From Parasponia andersonii (taxonomy: Eukaryota > Streptophyta > Magnoliopsida > Rosales > Cannabaceae): DNA of 64,000 bases. This document shows positions 1 through 10,685 of this stretch, in pieces. The position numbers and the translations under genes are program-made. The notes below the pieces were generated by a model. It saw nothing but the letters and a program-made list of their open reading frames with translations. It was not told the DNA's origin and searched no databases. The stretch is taken from NCBI GenBank assembly GCA_002914805.1, contig JXTB01000211.1, forward strand, positions 294,333-358,332, given 5' to 3'. How positions within the stretch are numbered: position 1 is the stretch's first letter; the number at the start of each line of letters is the position of its first letter.

Positions 1-2280
1 TATTTTCAGCCATACTCATCGAAATATGATCTAAAATTTAGACCAGCTAATCGAAAATGCATCGAAAAAATGTCAGAATGAAGTCAAAAATTTCTAAATC
101 TTCTTCTACTAAAAATGCCCTAAATTCAAAAAAAATAAAACCCTCAAATCATATTTTGCTTACCTTCTTTTGGGGACTCATTTTTCTCAACGTAATTCTA
201 AACAGTGAGAGAGATTTACAATAGACGGCACGACGAGTTTTCGTCTTCCTCGGTTAACGACGCGATGGTTCTTGGCTCTTCAGAGAAGGAGACGAAAGAG
301 AAAGCTGGAGAGAGAAAAATGAGGAGTTTAAGGGGAAGTGACATATTTTCTCTTAGGTATTAGTAAGGGTATTTTCGTCCGCAAACATATTTTTCAAATG
401 TTTTTTAACTTGTGCATATGGGCCAAAATAAAGGTATTACGAAGCATATTTAACCTAGTTTTCTTTCATTCTATGAGTCCATTTGATCTATTTACAAATA
501 CTACTTCCCTATAATACACAAGGTTTCTGTGACCCAATATAGATACGAAACCAAAAATTATAGATACAGAAATTGATCGGCATAATTAAATGGAAACAAT
601 ATTTTTTTGAGACTAAAAAAGGAACTAATTAGTTAAAATATCTGTAATTGCAATAAAGTTGTATTCTAAACAAACCCCCCCTCCCAAAAAAAAAAGTGCA
701 GGGTCTTGAACATTTCAAAGAACGAATTAAACAAAAAGTAAAAGCAAACCCTTCTCAAAATCAATTGCGACATGTACAATACAAGTATTGAACCTTAACT
801 CAATTCTAGGATACAACTACTTCAATCAAATAATAAGCACCCACAATAGGAGAAGTAGAAAACAATGTTTGGCAACTAAGAATCTAGCAAAATTAATTCG
901 TACTGAATATTATTTAAGAACAATGTATCTTCTCCAAAAACTAAGAGGGAAAGTGAATCAATAAGACCAAGACATCAATTATTTAAGGGGAAGAGAACAA
1001 CAGAGCAAATAGTTTGTTCTTTTCCTATTCAACCACATAAAAAAAAGAGTAATGGGTTTTTCATCTTATATAAAAAGAAGAATAAATAAACTGATCACGA
1101 TGAAATTTCTCTTTATCCCTCTATTATCTCAGCAACCAAATAGGTTAAAAAGAGTTCAAAATACAACCCAATACAACAATCCAACTATACATACAAATCT
1201 CACAACTATACTCAAAATTCCTCATCAGCAAAATCATTTTTACTTGGATAAGAGTAATAAGACACCCAAAAATTGTCTACGAGGAAGAACCCTAATCTAT
1301 TTTCCAATTCAGATGCAAATAAAATTGTTTGAATTTATTAGACCCCAGAAATTGTTTGAAATTTTTTTGGGTAAAAAAATAAAACTGATGCAGAGGCAAG
1401 AGAAGAGAAAAGGAGAAGGAAATTTCGAGGCTACCTGCTATAGATTGAGTCGAGCTTGTCAATTGCCAGAGCTCGTCAATGGCAGAGGAGGAATCCGATG
1501 AGTCGAGTTTCAAGTTTCATCGATGGCACAGGAGAAATCTGATTGAGTCAGCTTCAAGCTTCGTCCATGCCTAGAGCTCGTCAATGGTTAGAGGAGCTGA
1601 TTGGATTGAGCATCGTCAATGGCTGCGCAGAAGAGGAAAGAGCACGGGTCTGAGTTTTGAGTAATATCCATAACGATAAAAAGTCGTTTTCTCAATTTTA
1701 GCCTATTTTTTGAGTTGGGCTTGGAAACAGTTTTGTGATACAAGGCCACCAAACAAGTATTTATTGGACTCTGAGCCTTCAAAGTGTTTGAGTTTAAAGA
1801 AGTGGATCTGAAGCTAGGGTTGGCGTCAAGTGGATAATTTTTTTTTTAATGTTTATCTAAATTTATTGTTATTATTAGATATCATTTTTTAGTAGAGAAT
1901 TCGTTAAGAATTTATCAGGAGTCTGTCAAGATTATCAATGATATCAAAAATTTATTCAGAATTTGTCAAGATCGTCAAAAATTCATTTAAAAAAAATAAT
2001 ATGATAATAGATTTAATTAATGAAGAAAAAAATAGTATTCACTTAATTTATTCCCGAATTTGATACCAAACGGGCCTAAGTCTTTCTCAGTTTGAGCTCC
2101 ATTACTTTGCAAATCCTGCCTTTATTTTCAACTTCAGTTCTCCAAGCTTTTCCAATGGCATCTCAAACTCTCGTAGTTTCTCCTAGTCTGGTTTAGGTAA
2201 CCATATATTTCTTCTTCTTTTTCTTCTTCCTCTTGCTCTGTCCTTCAGAAATGGCACCCTTCATACTCGTATTTTGGCGT
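1..2280. other. Unclassified AT-rich intergenic or old repeat sequence
   Basis: I recognise no gene here. The stretch is AT-rich with long purine and pyrimidine runs. Around 1440-1630 there are two short diverged repeats built on the phrase GAGCTCGTCAATGG, which look like repeat-derived rather than coding sequence. At 2154-2210 a short ATG-led reading frame (MASQTLVVSPSL) runs into a GTAACC that could be a splice donor. It resembles the first exon of a small gene cut off by the copia insertion at 2281, but it is too short to identify. Reading frames at 1052-1501 and 1292-1513 overlap on opposite strands, have low-complexity composition and match nothing I know. Confidence 0.4.
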
Positions 2281-3493
2281 TGTTAGAAAAATAAGTTAAA
2301 TAGGTTAGAAAAATGGGTTAAGGAAATAATTTGGGCTTGGTTTGGGCTTGAAAGCCCAGGTGGATTATAAAGACTAAATTTGTTATAAAACCCATTTTAT
2401 GAACCATTTTGAAGCTAAAAATTGAGTGAGACCCACATCTTTTTGATGAAAGGTCTTGGTGAATTCTTTTTCTCCTCCACGAGGACATCGATTTCGTATA
2501 TTCATACGCTCAAAATAGTGTACAAATGAATGAGAAATTATTACTCAAAAGTGTACCATTGAAATAGAAAATGAAATGAAAATATTAGATCCTACATTAG
2601 TGGGAAATGCTTGGTGCAAGTGGTTTATAAAGAACCTTATTTTATGATGGTGGTAAGAATAACTGAATAACTATCACAGATGCTCTCTCAAGCATGCATA
2701 GGGGGATGCAAATCTTCAGGCTTGGACCTGAATTTGCATGGGCTCGTGTGTGCCTGCACCTGCGGACACTAATGCCAGATCGGAAAAAATTGGACCATAG
2801 TAAGCCCAATCTTTTGTTACTATCCAATTTTTTTTTTTTCCTTTCATTTATGTTTTTTGCTTCATAAACAGACTAGTTACAAAGCTTTGTAACTTACATC
2901 TTGCTTCTTAAAACAGATTGCTGTTATAAATTGCCTACCATTAGTGACTGGCAGTTTTGGGCTAGCATAACAACAAATTTTGGCTTTATGAGAATAATGT
3001 CCATTAAGAGCAAGGGTGGTAACCTCTATTTTCTGAACCTATAAAAGGAGTTCTCGTCCTCCTCATTTCTTCATCCAGAAACCAAGAGCCTTCTCTTCTC
3101 TCTAGTGCTTTCTTCCTACTGCCTAGAGTTTTTTGGTTTTTCTAGCTATAGTTCTTAGAGAATTTAGAAATTTCTTAGCTACATCTTTTAGTGTGTTGGA
3201 GTTCATTACAATCCAGTTCGTAGAGTGGAGATGTTGGTGCTTCACCTGCTGCTCTTCGTCGTATCCTGAGAGACTAACACTTGCTAAAGTCCTTAAGCAT
3301 TCTAGTGGAGGGAGCGAATCAGTTTTAAGAACACTGTGACCTATACAGGCCTCGGTGATAATCAGTGCTCAGAAGTGCTATTAAAATTTCATGGAAGTTT
3401 AGAGCAAATTGGTAACTTTATGTATTAAAGTTTATTATAAAGTTTGTTATATTCATTTGTAACCTTATAATTTGCTTGTTATTATTTCCTACA
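2281..3493 (+). repeat. 5' LTR of copia A
   Basis: This 1213-bp LTR begins TGTTAG and ends CCTACA and aligns along its length with 8502-9703. It has a TATA box at 3040 followed by a CT-rich leader. Near its 5' end it carries an extra ~20 bp that is absent from the 3' LTR. Confidence 0.9.
3040..3046 (+). promoter_or_regulatory. TATA box of the copia A 5' LTR
   Basis: The motif CTATAAAAGG lies about 450 bp before the LTR end and is conserved at 9244-9250 in the 3' LTR. It is followed by CTCCTCCTCATTTCTTCATC, a pyrimidine-rich leader typical of a plant transcription start. Confidence 0.7.
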
Positions 3494-3532
3494 GTCTTAA
3501 AACTGAATCTTGCTTTTTATAAGGTTTTTATT

Positions 3533-3743
3533 AGGTTGTATATTAGAATTTATTTTATTAAATTCGTTATGCTAGGTTGCATGTTAGAATTCATTCAGTT
3601 AAATTCTTTATGTCCTTATATGAGGTTTTGTTAGGTTGTATGTTAGAATTTTTTTTATTAAATTCTTTATGCTCTTATATAAAGGTTTTATATTAGGTTG
3701 TATGTTAGAATTTGTATTTATTAAATTCTTTATGCTCTTATTT
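3533..3743 (+). repeat. Four-copy tandem repeat in the copia A leader
   Basis: About four diverged copies of a 40-65 bp unit start with AGGTTGTATGTTAGAATT and contain ATTAAATTCTTTATGCTC. They lie between the 5' LTR and gag, where the primer-binding site and leader are expected. Expansion of this repeat may have displaced the usual primer-binding site. Confidence 0.75.
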
Positions 3744-4018
3744 GCAATATATATAATTCTACTTATTTGAATATATATATATATATATTGTTCTTTTGCT
3801 TGGTGTGGAATTCTTGTGGAGAAGAATTTGTGTTCTGTCTAAGGAGACCGGGTTTGAAGTGGAAGCATCTGTGACCCGTCCACGTCTTTCCTGGGAATTT
3901 CTTTGAAATTCTATCTAGGAGGCGTGATTTTAAGTGGAACTATTTGTGAACCTTTTGGCCTTTACCTGGGAACTAATTTGTACTGAAATTAATAATCTTT
4001 GATTGATTAATTTCAGAG

Positions 4019-5644
4019 ATGGCGAACAACAATGCTAATGTTGTCAATGCCGAGAACATGATTAGTTCTCAACAGCCTGCTGTGGTATCTGCAGTGCCAG
4101 TGCATGTCCCTACTGTGGTTCGAGTGCCAAATCCTCTTATGACTCCAATGGTACCAGCAGTGCACCGTGGAGAGAAGCCTGAGAAGTTCAATGGGTTGAA
4201 CTTCAATACATGGTAGTAAAAAATGCTATTTTATCTGACCATATTGAACCATGCGAGGTTCTTGACTGAAGAGGTTCCAAAAGTCAGAGAAGATGAGCAA
4301 GATTTCCAAGTTCTTACTGCTGTGGATGCTTGGAAACATTCTGACTACCTATGCCGAAATTATGTAATGAGCCGATTCATTATATAGTGTAAATCGTAAT
4401 AAGAAAACGACAAAGGAACTGTGGGAGTCACTAGACCATAAATATACAACTGAGGATGCTGGTTTTAAGAAATTTGTGATGGGACGCTTTTAAAAATGGT
4501 CGACTCAAAAACTATAATCAGTCAAGTTCGGGAGTTTCAGTTGATTCTCCATGAGATTCAGGCAGAGGGGATGACCCTTTGTGAACCCTTCCAAGTAGCT
4601 ACTATTATTGAGAAGCTACCCCCTTTATGGAAGGATTTCAAGAGCTACCTAAAACATAAACGAAAGACCATGAGCCTTAAAGACCTTGTTATAAGGCTCC
4701 GCATTGAAGAAGACAACAGACGTGCTGAAAAGACAGGAGCCTCGACTAGTACGTTTGGGGTAAAGGCAAATGTTGTAGAGCATGATCAAAGCTCCAAGGC
4801 TAAGAAGAAGAAAGGCTCCAAGCTAGGACCTAAAGGTGGAGTGGGCAAGAAGCAAAAATTTCAAGGAAAATGCTTTAACTGTGACAAGATGGGTCACAGG
4901 GCTTCAGATTGCCGACTTCCAAAGAAAAAAAAGAATGAAGCCAATGTGATGGATGGAATCACAAAAGATGTAGAAGACATAAGTCTATCTGTAGTCATTT
5001 CTGAAGTCAATCTTGTTGGATCCAATCTAAGAGAATGGCGGATTGACACTGGAGCTTCAAGACATGTTTATTCTGATAAGAGCCTATTCACAACCTTTGA
5101 ACTGGTAGGGAATGGGGAGAAGCTCTTCATAGGTAATTCAGGCACTTCTGAAGTACAAGGTCTGGGTAAAGTGGTGCTAAAGATGACCTCTGGGAAGGAA
5201 CTAACTCTGAACAACGTGATATACGTACCGAATATCTATAAGAACCTTGTGTCTGGTTCACTTCTGAATAAGTACGGATTCCATATGGTGTTTGAGTCAG
5301 ATAAATTTGTATTGACCAAAAATGGTCTTTTTGTGGGAAAGGAATATGAATGTGGGGGTATGTTCAAACTAAATGTAATGACTGTAAAGCCTAATATGAA
5401 TAAAGCTAGTTCTTCTGCTTATTTGATTGAGTATTCTACTTTATGCCATAGTAGACTAGGACATATTAATTATGATACTATACATAGATTAACTAACTTA
5501 AATCACATTCCAGATTTCCAAATTGATACAAAACATAAGTGTCAAGCTTGTGTTGAGGCAAAACTGACAAGGTCTTCTTTTCAAACTATTGAAAGAAATA
5601 CTGAACCCCTTGATTTAATTCATACAGTGACATTTGTGATTTAA
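4019..5644 (+). pseudogene. Copia A gag and protease region
   Basis: The gag start at 4019 (MANNNANV) follows the leader. The copia gag signature KPEKFNGLNF is followed at 4213-4218 by a stop that breaks the frame. Reading resumes in another frame to 4496, where a 382-residue open stretch begins. That stretch has a gag helix region (residues 1-75), a CCHC zinc knuckle starting at Cys126 (CFNCDKMGHRASDC), the aspartic protease active site IDTGAS at residues 183-188, and a GAG-pre-integrase domain with the LCHSRLGH motif near residue 317. In a live element this would be the N-terminal half of one gag-pol polyprotein: nucleocapsid packaging of the RNA, then protease. Here the frame closes at 5644, just at the start of integrase. 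Confidence 0.9.
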
Positions 5645-6140
5645 AATTTGTACAAACAAGGGGAGACAATAAGTATTTTATTACTTTCGTCGATGATAGC
5701 ACAAAATATTGTTAAATATATTTGCTAAAATCCAAGGACGAAACAATAGAAAAGTTTATTCTCTATAAGAATGAGGTCGAAAATCAACTTAATAAGAAGA
5801 TTAAGATGATTAGAAGTGATCGTGGTGGAGAGTACTCTGCCTTATTCATCTCAGTCAAATGGTGTTACTAAGAGGAAAAATCGTACCTTGAAAGAGATGA
5901 TGAATACGTTGTAGTTAAGTTCTGGGTTGCCTCAGAACATGTGGGAGGAAGCCGTTTTAACAGCTAATTACCTTTTAAATAAGATACCCCGTAAAAAAGA
6001 AGAAAAGACACCTTATGAACTGTGGAAAGGTAAAAAAATTTCCTATAAATACTTGTGAGTATAAGGATGTCTTGCTAAAGTATTGGTACGTACACCTAAA
6101 AAGGTGAAAATAGGACCAAAGATAGTAGATTGCATTTTCA
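5645..6140 (+). pseudogene. Copia A integrase region, frameshifted
   Basis: Translation in shifting frames gives integrase core pieces: FVDDSTKY (first catalytic Asp region) and IRSDRGGEY (second catalytic Asp region). A degraded third segment around 5870-6000 includes LPQNMWEEAVLTANYLLN-like sequence. Several stops lie between the pieces, so no functional integrase can be made. The order (integrase upstream of reverse transcriptase) is what assigns the element to Ty1/copia rather than Ty3/gypsy. Confidence 0.8.
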
Positions 6141-7695
6141 TTGGATGTACATAATAGTAGTACTTATCGGTTTCTTATATATGAGTCACAAATCCCAGAC
6201 ATACATAAGAACATAATAATGGAATCGAGAAATGCATCGTTCTTTGAACATGAATTTCCGTATAAATCCAAGGAAGTACCTAGTACATCTAAACGAACTT
6301 ATGAGGCTATCATTGAGGATAGTCAGGACCAGGAACAAGTCGTTGAAGATGAGCCTAGATGCAGTAAAAGAGCAAGAACTAAAAAATCTTTTGGTCTGGA
6401 TTTTTTAGTTTACACGTTAGAAAGTAAACCTCAAACCTTCCAAGAAGCTATGAGCTCTATTGAGGGACCTTTGTGGAAAGAGGACATTAAGAGCGAAATT
6501 GATTTTATCTTACAAAACCATACGTGGGAATTAGTGGATCTTCCTCCAGGATGTAAGCCATTTGGTTCGAAGGTTTTAGGCAAAAAGAAGGCCTAGATTA
6601 CTTTGATACTTATTCTCCTGTGACAAGAATAAATTCTATAAGGATGATACTTGCGATTGTCGCTCTGCGGAATTTTGAAGTACACCAAATGGATGTAAAA
6701 ACAGCCTTTCTTAATGGAGATCTAGATGAAGAAATCTATATGGAACAACCTGAAGGTTTTGTTGCTCCTGGATAAGGAAAGAAAGTCTGTAAACTGGTCA
6801 AGTCTCTGTATGGCTTGAAGTAAGTACCAAAGCAATGGCATGAAAATTTTGACAGAGTAGTACTTGCTAATGGTTTTAAAATCAATGAGTGTGACAAATG
6901 TGTCTATATCAAAAATACTGAAAATTGCTAGGTCATTTTGTATCTTTATATTGATGACATGCTCATTGTTGGTAGTAATGACAAGATGGTCAAATCTACT
7001 AAGAATATGTTGAACTCCAAATTTGACATGAAAGATATGGATCTAGCAGATGTAATTTTGGGAATTAAAATTACAAGGATATCTGATGGACTTATACTCA
7101 ATCAGTCACATTATGTGGATAAAATTTTGGAGAAATTCAACAAAGATGATTCTGAAGTGTCCAAAATACCGATAGACATAAGTCAACACCTTTATAAGAA
7201 TAAAAGTGAGAGTGTTTCCCAAGCATAATACTTAAGAGTGATTGGTATTCTGATGTACTTGATGAGTTACATAAGGCCAAATATAGCCTACACAGTCAGT
7301 AGATTGAGTAGATATACGAATAATCCAAATGCTGAGTATTAGAAAGGAATTGTGAAAGTACTTAGATACTTACGATATACTCGTAACTATAGACTACACT
7401 ATAATAGATATCCTACAGTTTTAGAAGGATACAGCGATGCAAACTAGATATCTGATATAAAAGACTCAAAGTCTACCAGTGAGTATGTGTTCACACTAGC
7501 TGGAGCAGTTGTATCATGGAAATTTTCAAAACAAACGATTATGGCCCGATCCATGATGGAATCTGAGTTTATAGCCCTAGATAAATGTAGTGAAGAGGCT
7601 AAATGGCCATGCCATTTCTTAGAAGATTTTCCAGATTGGCCTAAGCATATGCCACCAATATCTATACATTGCGACAATCAATCTGCTATTGGAAG

Positions 7696-7734
<39 letters not shown>

Positions 7735-7897
7735 ACGTCCTAGATATAATACTATTAGACAACTACTCTCAACCGGAGTTATTTCTATAGACTATGTGAA
7801 GTGTAAGGATAACCTGGCAGATCTGCTAACCAAAAAGTTAAACAGAGAGTTAGTTGACAAATCATCGGGAGGAATGGGACTAAAGCCCATGAAATAA
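6141..7897 (+). pseudogene. Copia A reverse transcriptase and RNase H, broken
   Basis: The reverse transcriptase begins near 6430 with the TFQEAM and LWKEDIKSE region. It continues through YSPVTRINSIR, the conserved MDVKTAFLNGDLDEEIYMEQP at 6690-6750 and KSLYGLK, and reaches the catalytic motif YIDDM at residues 4-8 of the frame starting at 6938. RNase H follows at about 7430-7897, with the [13 protein letters not shown] motif and the [10 protein letters not shown] segment. Stops at 6597, 6775, 6823, 6930, 7227 and 7447, plus frame changes, break it. The final stop is at 7895-7897. The copia identity is firm; function is lost. Confidence 0.9.
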
Positions 7898-8501
7898 AGT
7901 CAATATAATGGAAACCTAACCTAGTTGACTGGAGATCCTAAGATCTAGGTTCAAAGGGACAACCTAATTATAAAAACTTAGTTGGATCACTGTGGGGGTT
8001 ATCCTCCTGTGAGGGTATTACCTTCATGTCTATTCCTGTGATGAAAAACAATGATGCTCATAAGGAATAGGATAAGCAAAAACTTTTAATGATTCTTATG
8101 CGTCGAGAAACCCGAGCAAAGTAATGCGAGTTACTCTTAACTAAGAAATCACCTATGTGAGAGAGAAGTGGGGCCGCTTTAAAGGGGAATTATGAGGGCT
8201 TAATTCCTTAAAAACTCTTACAGAACCAGGTAGAGATGTTCAAGGCCAAAATGAATATAACCGTAAGAACTGGATTTATTAAGAAAGATTCCTGTGTGAA
8301 GTATATTATTGTTTACATGAATGACAGAACAGTTCAAAGACATCATGTGTACTGATCAGTCAGTAAAATAAATATACTCTGACGAGGAAAGGTTCAATGG
8401 GTAACACCTACCTATCTTATGCAGGTGTCATTCGATGAACACTATCACCTTGTCTAGAGTCTATAGTCTCTCCCTTTACAATTTCCATTCATATAGGGGA
8501 T
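7898..8501 (+). other. 3' untranslated region of copia A with polypurine tract
   Basis: This non-coding stretch between the RNase H stop and the 3' LTR ends in ATATAGGGGA directly before TGTTAG, a plausible polypurine tract for plus-strand priming. Nothing else is recognisable in it. Confidence 0.7.
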
Positions 8502-9703
8502 TGTTAGAAAAATGGGTTAAATGGGTTAAGGAAATAATTTAAGCTTGGCTTGGACTTGGAAGCCCAAGTTGATTATAAAGACTAAATTTGTTACAAAACC
8601 CATTTCATGAACCATTTTGAAGCTAAAAATTAAGTAGGACCCACATCTTATTGATGAAAGGTCTTTGTGAATTCTTGTTCTCCTCCGTGATGACATCGAT
8701 TTCGTATATTCACATGCTCAAAATGGTATATAGATGAATGAGAAATTATTGCTCAAAAGTGCACCATTGAAATAGAAAATGAAAGGAAAATATTAGAGTC
8801 CCACTTTAGTGGGAAATGCTTGGTGCAAGTAGTTTATAAAGAACCTTGTTTTGTGATGGTGATAAGAATAACTACCACAGATTCTCTCTCAGGCGTGCGT
8901 AAGGGGGGTGCAAATCTTCGGGCTTAGACCTGAATTTGCATGGGCTCGTGTGTGCCTGCACCTATGGACACGAATGTCGGATCGAAAAAAATTGAACCAT
9001 AGTAAGCCCTGCCTTTTGTTACTGTCCAATTTTTTTTTTTCATTTACATTTTTTGCTTTATAAACAGACTAGTTACAAAGCTTTGTAACTTACATCTTGC
9101 TTCTTAAAACAGATTGTTGTTTCATGAAAATGAAGTGCATATCATTAGTGGTTGGTGGTTTTGGGCTAGGATAACAGCCAATTTTGACTTTATGAGAATA
9201 ATGCCCATTAAGAGCAAGGGTAGTAACCTCTATTTTCTGAACCTATAAAAGGAGTTCTCCTCCTCCTCATTTCTTCATCTGGAAACCGAGAACCTTTTCT
9301 TCTCTCTAGTGCTTTCTTCCTACTACCTAGAGTTCTTCGGTTTTTCTAGCTATAGTTCTTAGAGAATTTAGAAATTTTGTAGCTACATCTTTTAGTGTGT
9401 TGGAGTTCATTATAATCCAGTTCATAGAATAGAGGTATTGGTGCTTCACCTGCTGCTCTTTATTATTGTATCCTAGGATACTGATGCTTGCTAAAGTCCT
9501 CAAGCATTCTAGTAGAGGGAGTAAATCAGTTTTAAGAACACTGTAACCTACACAGGGCTCGGCGGTAATCAGTGCTCAGAAGTGCTATTAAAATTTCGTT
9601 GAAGTTTGGAGCAAACTTTTGATAGCTTTATGTATTAAATTTTATTATAATATTTGTTATATTCGTTTGTAACTTTATAATTTGCTTGTTGTTATTTCCT
9701 ACA
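8502..9703 (+). repeat. 3' LTR of copia A
   Basis: This 1202-bp direct repeat of 2281-3493 has a TATA box at 9244-9250. Single-base differences from the 5' LTR are spread evenly, as expected from mutation since insertion. Confidence 0.9.
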
Positions 9704-10097
9704 AGCAACATTTTTGATTTTGTTTTTCTGATTTAGGGTTTCTTTGTTTATCTCCTTACAGAGTTGGGCTTGAGTTTTCATTTTTAGAAAAATTTAGTAG
9801 ATGATCTGCAATTGATAATTCTCTCTTGTATTATTTCACTCTCTAATTAATGTTGTTTTGAATGAACTATTTTTTTTTTCGGCCACAGAAATGGACAAGT
9901 CCTAACGTGTGGTTCCATTTCAGCCGTAGTTTGACAAACCACTCATTTGTCACGTTCATTTCTTAGCTTTACATTCTACTATATATATATATATATAGAT
10001 GTTTTAACTCTATATGCATGTAATTATATCTATTGAGATATGTATCTATACGTTTGCGCATTCTTGGTTTTGGGTTTTAATTTTTTGAATGATAAAT
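9704..10097. other. Sequence between copia A and the first APC4 exon
   Basis: AT-rich with a short TA run at 9980-9998 and a GATTTAGGGTTTC phrase often seen in plant 5' leaders. It may be the APC4 upstream or first-intron sequence, but I recognise no start codon or N-terminal APC4 residues. Confidence 0.35.
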
Positions 10098-10207
10098 TAA
10101 AATAGCAAAGTGGAATTTGGAGAAGGATTTACTGGCTATGGTCACTGAGAACTCCAAGCTTTTGCTGCATCGTTTCAATTGGCAGAGATTGTGGACAATC
10201 TCGCTTG
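10098..10207 (+). pseudogene. APC4: APC4 exon piece 1 (WD40 start)
   Basis: This piece reads [20 protein letters not shown] then [17 protein letters not shown], the first WD40 blade of APC4. It is open throughout. The donor is CTTG/GTCATT at 10208; the split glycine codon is completed at 20179. The usual N-terminal residues upstream of KIA are not present in frame. Confidence 0.88.
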
Positions 10208-10341
10208 GTCATTACTCTTTCACTTAATGTCTCTCTTGTATCTCTTTAAAAATGATTTTTTTTAAAAGAAATTATTTTTATGGGTTCTATGATTTACTAA
10301 TTACTTGTAACTCTATTTAATGAGAAATAATTGTTCTCTCA

Positions 10342-10435
10342 TTTGATCTTTAGATGTCTCTTCAGCTTTATATTTTGATGTGTGGATACTTTTTTATTCT
10401 TAACCTCAGGTATTTGATCCTTAGATGTCTCTTCA
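10342..10435 (+). repeat. ~70-bp tandem repeat in APC4 intron 1 (left part)
   Basis: A unit of about 70 bp (TTTGATCTTTAGATGTCTCTTCAGC onwards, ending at TAACCTCAGG) is repeated. The second copy is interrupted at 10435 by the CACTA element and continues at 19999 in register. A third copy follows to about 20120. Confidence 0.85.
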
Positions 10436-10678
10436 CACTACTAAAAATATCCACTATCACGGCGCATATACGGACACACCGTGATAACTAATTAACTATC
10501 ACGGCACTTAATAAGTGCCGTGATAAATGGAGGCAATACCACCGCACCTAAGAAGCATCGTGGTATCCCATCTTTAAATGCACCATTTGAGAGCCATTAT
10601 ATTTCATTTTTACGGCACCCATAAGGCGCAGTGATATACTTTTCTCGGTGCCCATATGACACCGAGCTAGGGGCCCAA
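10436..10678 (+). repeat. 5' terminal repeat and subterminal palindrome array of CACTA A
   Basis: After the terminal CACTACTAAAA come several ~30-bp imperfect palindromes built on (T)ATCACGGCGC...GCGCCGTGATA. The best is 10497-10525, where two 14-bp arms are perfectly complementary around one central base. Such subterminal repeats are the binding sites of the TNPA-type protein in En/Spm; that role here is inferred. Confidence 0.85.
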
Positions 10679-10685
10679 TATAAAG
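10679..10685 (+). promoter_or_regulatory. TATA box of CACTA A
   Basis: AATATAAAGGGCCC follows the palindrome array directly. The equivalent site in the second copy is CCTATATAAAGGA at 61731, so a TATA element is conserved between the two copies at the same position. Confidence 0.65.

Larger units (their letters stand above)
2281..9703 (+). mobile_element. Copia A: degenerate Ty1/copia LTR retrotransposon
   Basis: Two direct LTRs (2281-3493 and 8502-9703, both TGTTAG...CCTACA) flank an internal region with gag, protease, integrase, reverse transcriptase and RNase H in the copia order (integrase before reverse transcriptase). The two LTRs differ at roughly one base in ten by eye, so the insertion is old. 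The flanks do not show a matching 5-bp target duplication (GGCGT before, AGCAA after), and I find no clear primer-binding site directly after the 5' LTR. Many stops and frameshifts break the polyprotein, so the copy cannot be autonomous. Confidence 0.92.

Noticed and set aside
1052..1513. 149-codon plus-strand frame overlapping a minus-strand frame
   Set aside because: Asn/Thr/Lys-rich low-complexity translation with no family resemblance or splice context.
2154..2215. Start of a small plant gene (MASQTLVVSPSL then a possible donor)
   Set aside because: Too short to identify and no second exon found; kept only as a remark.
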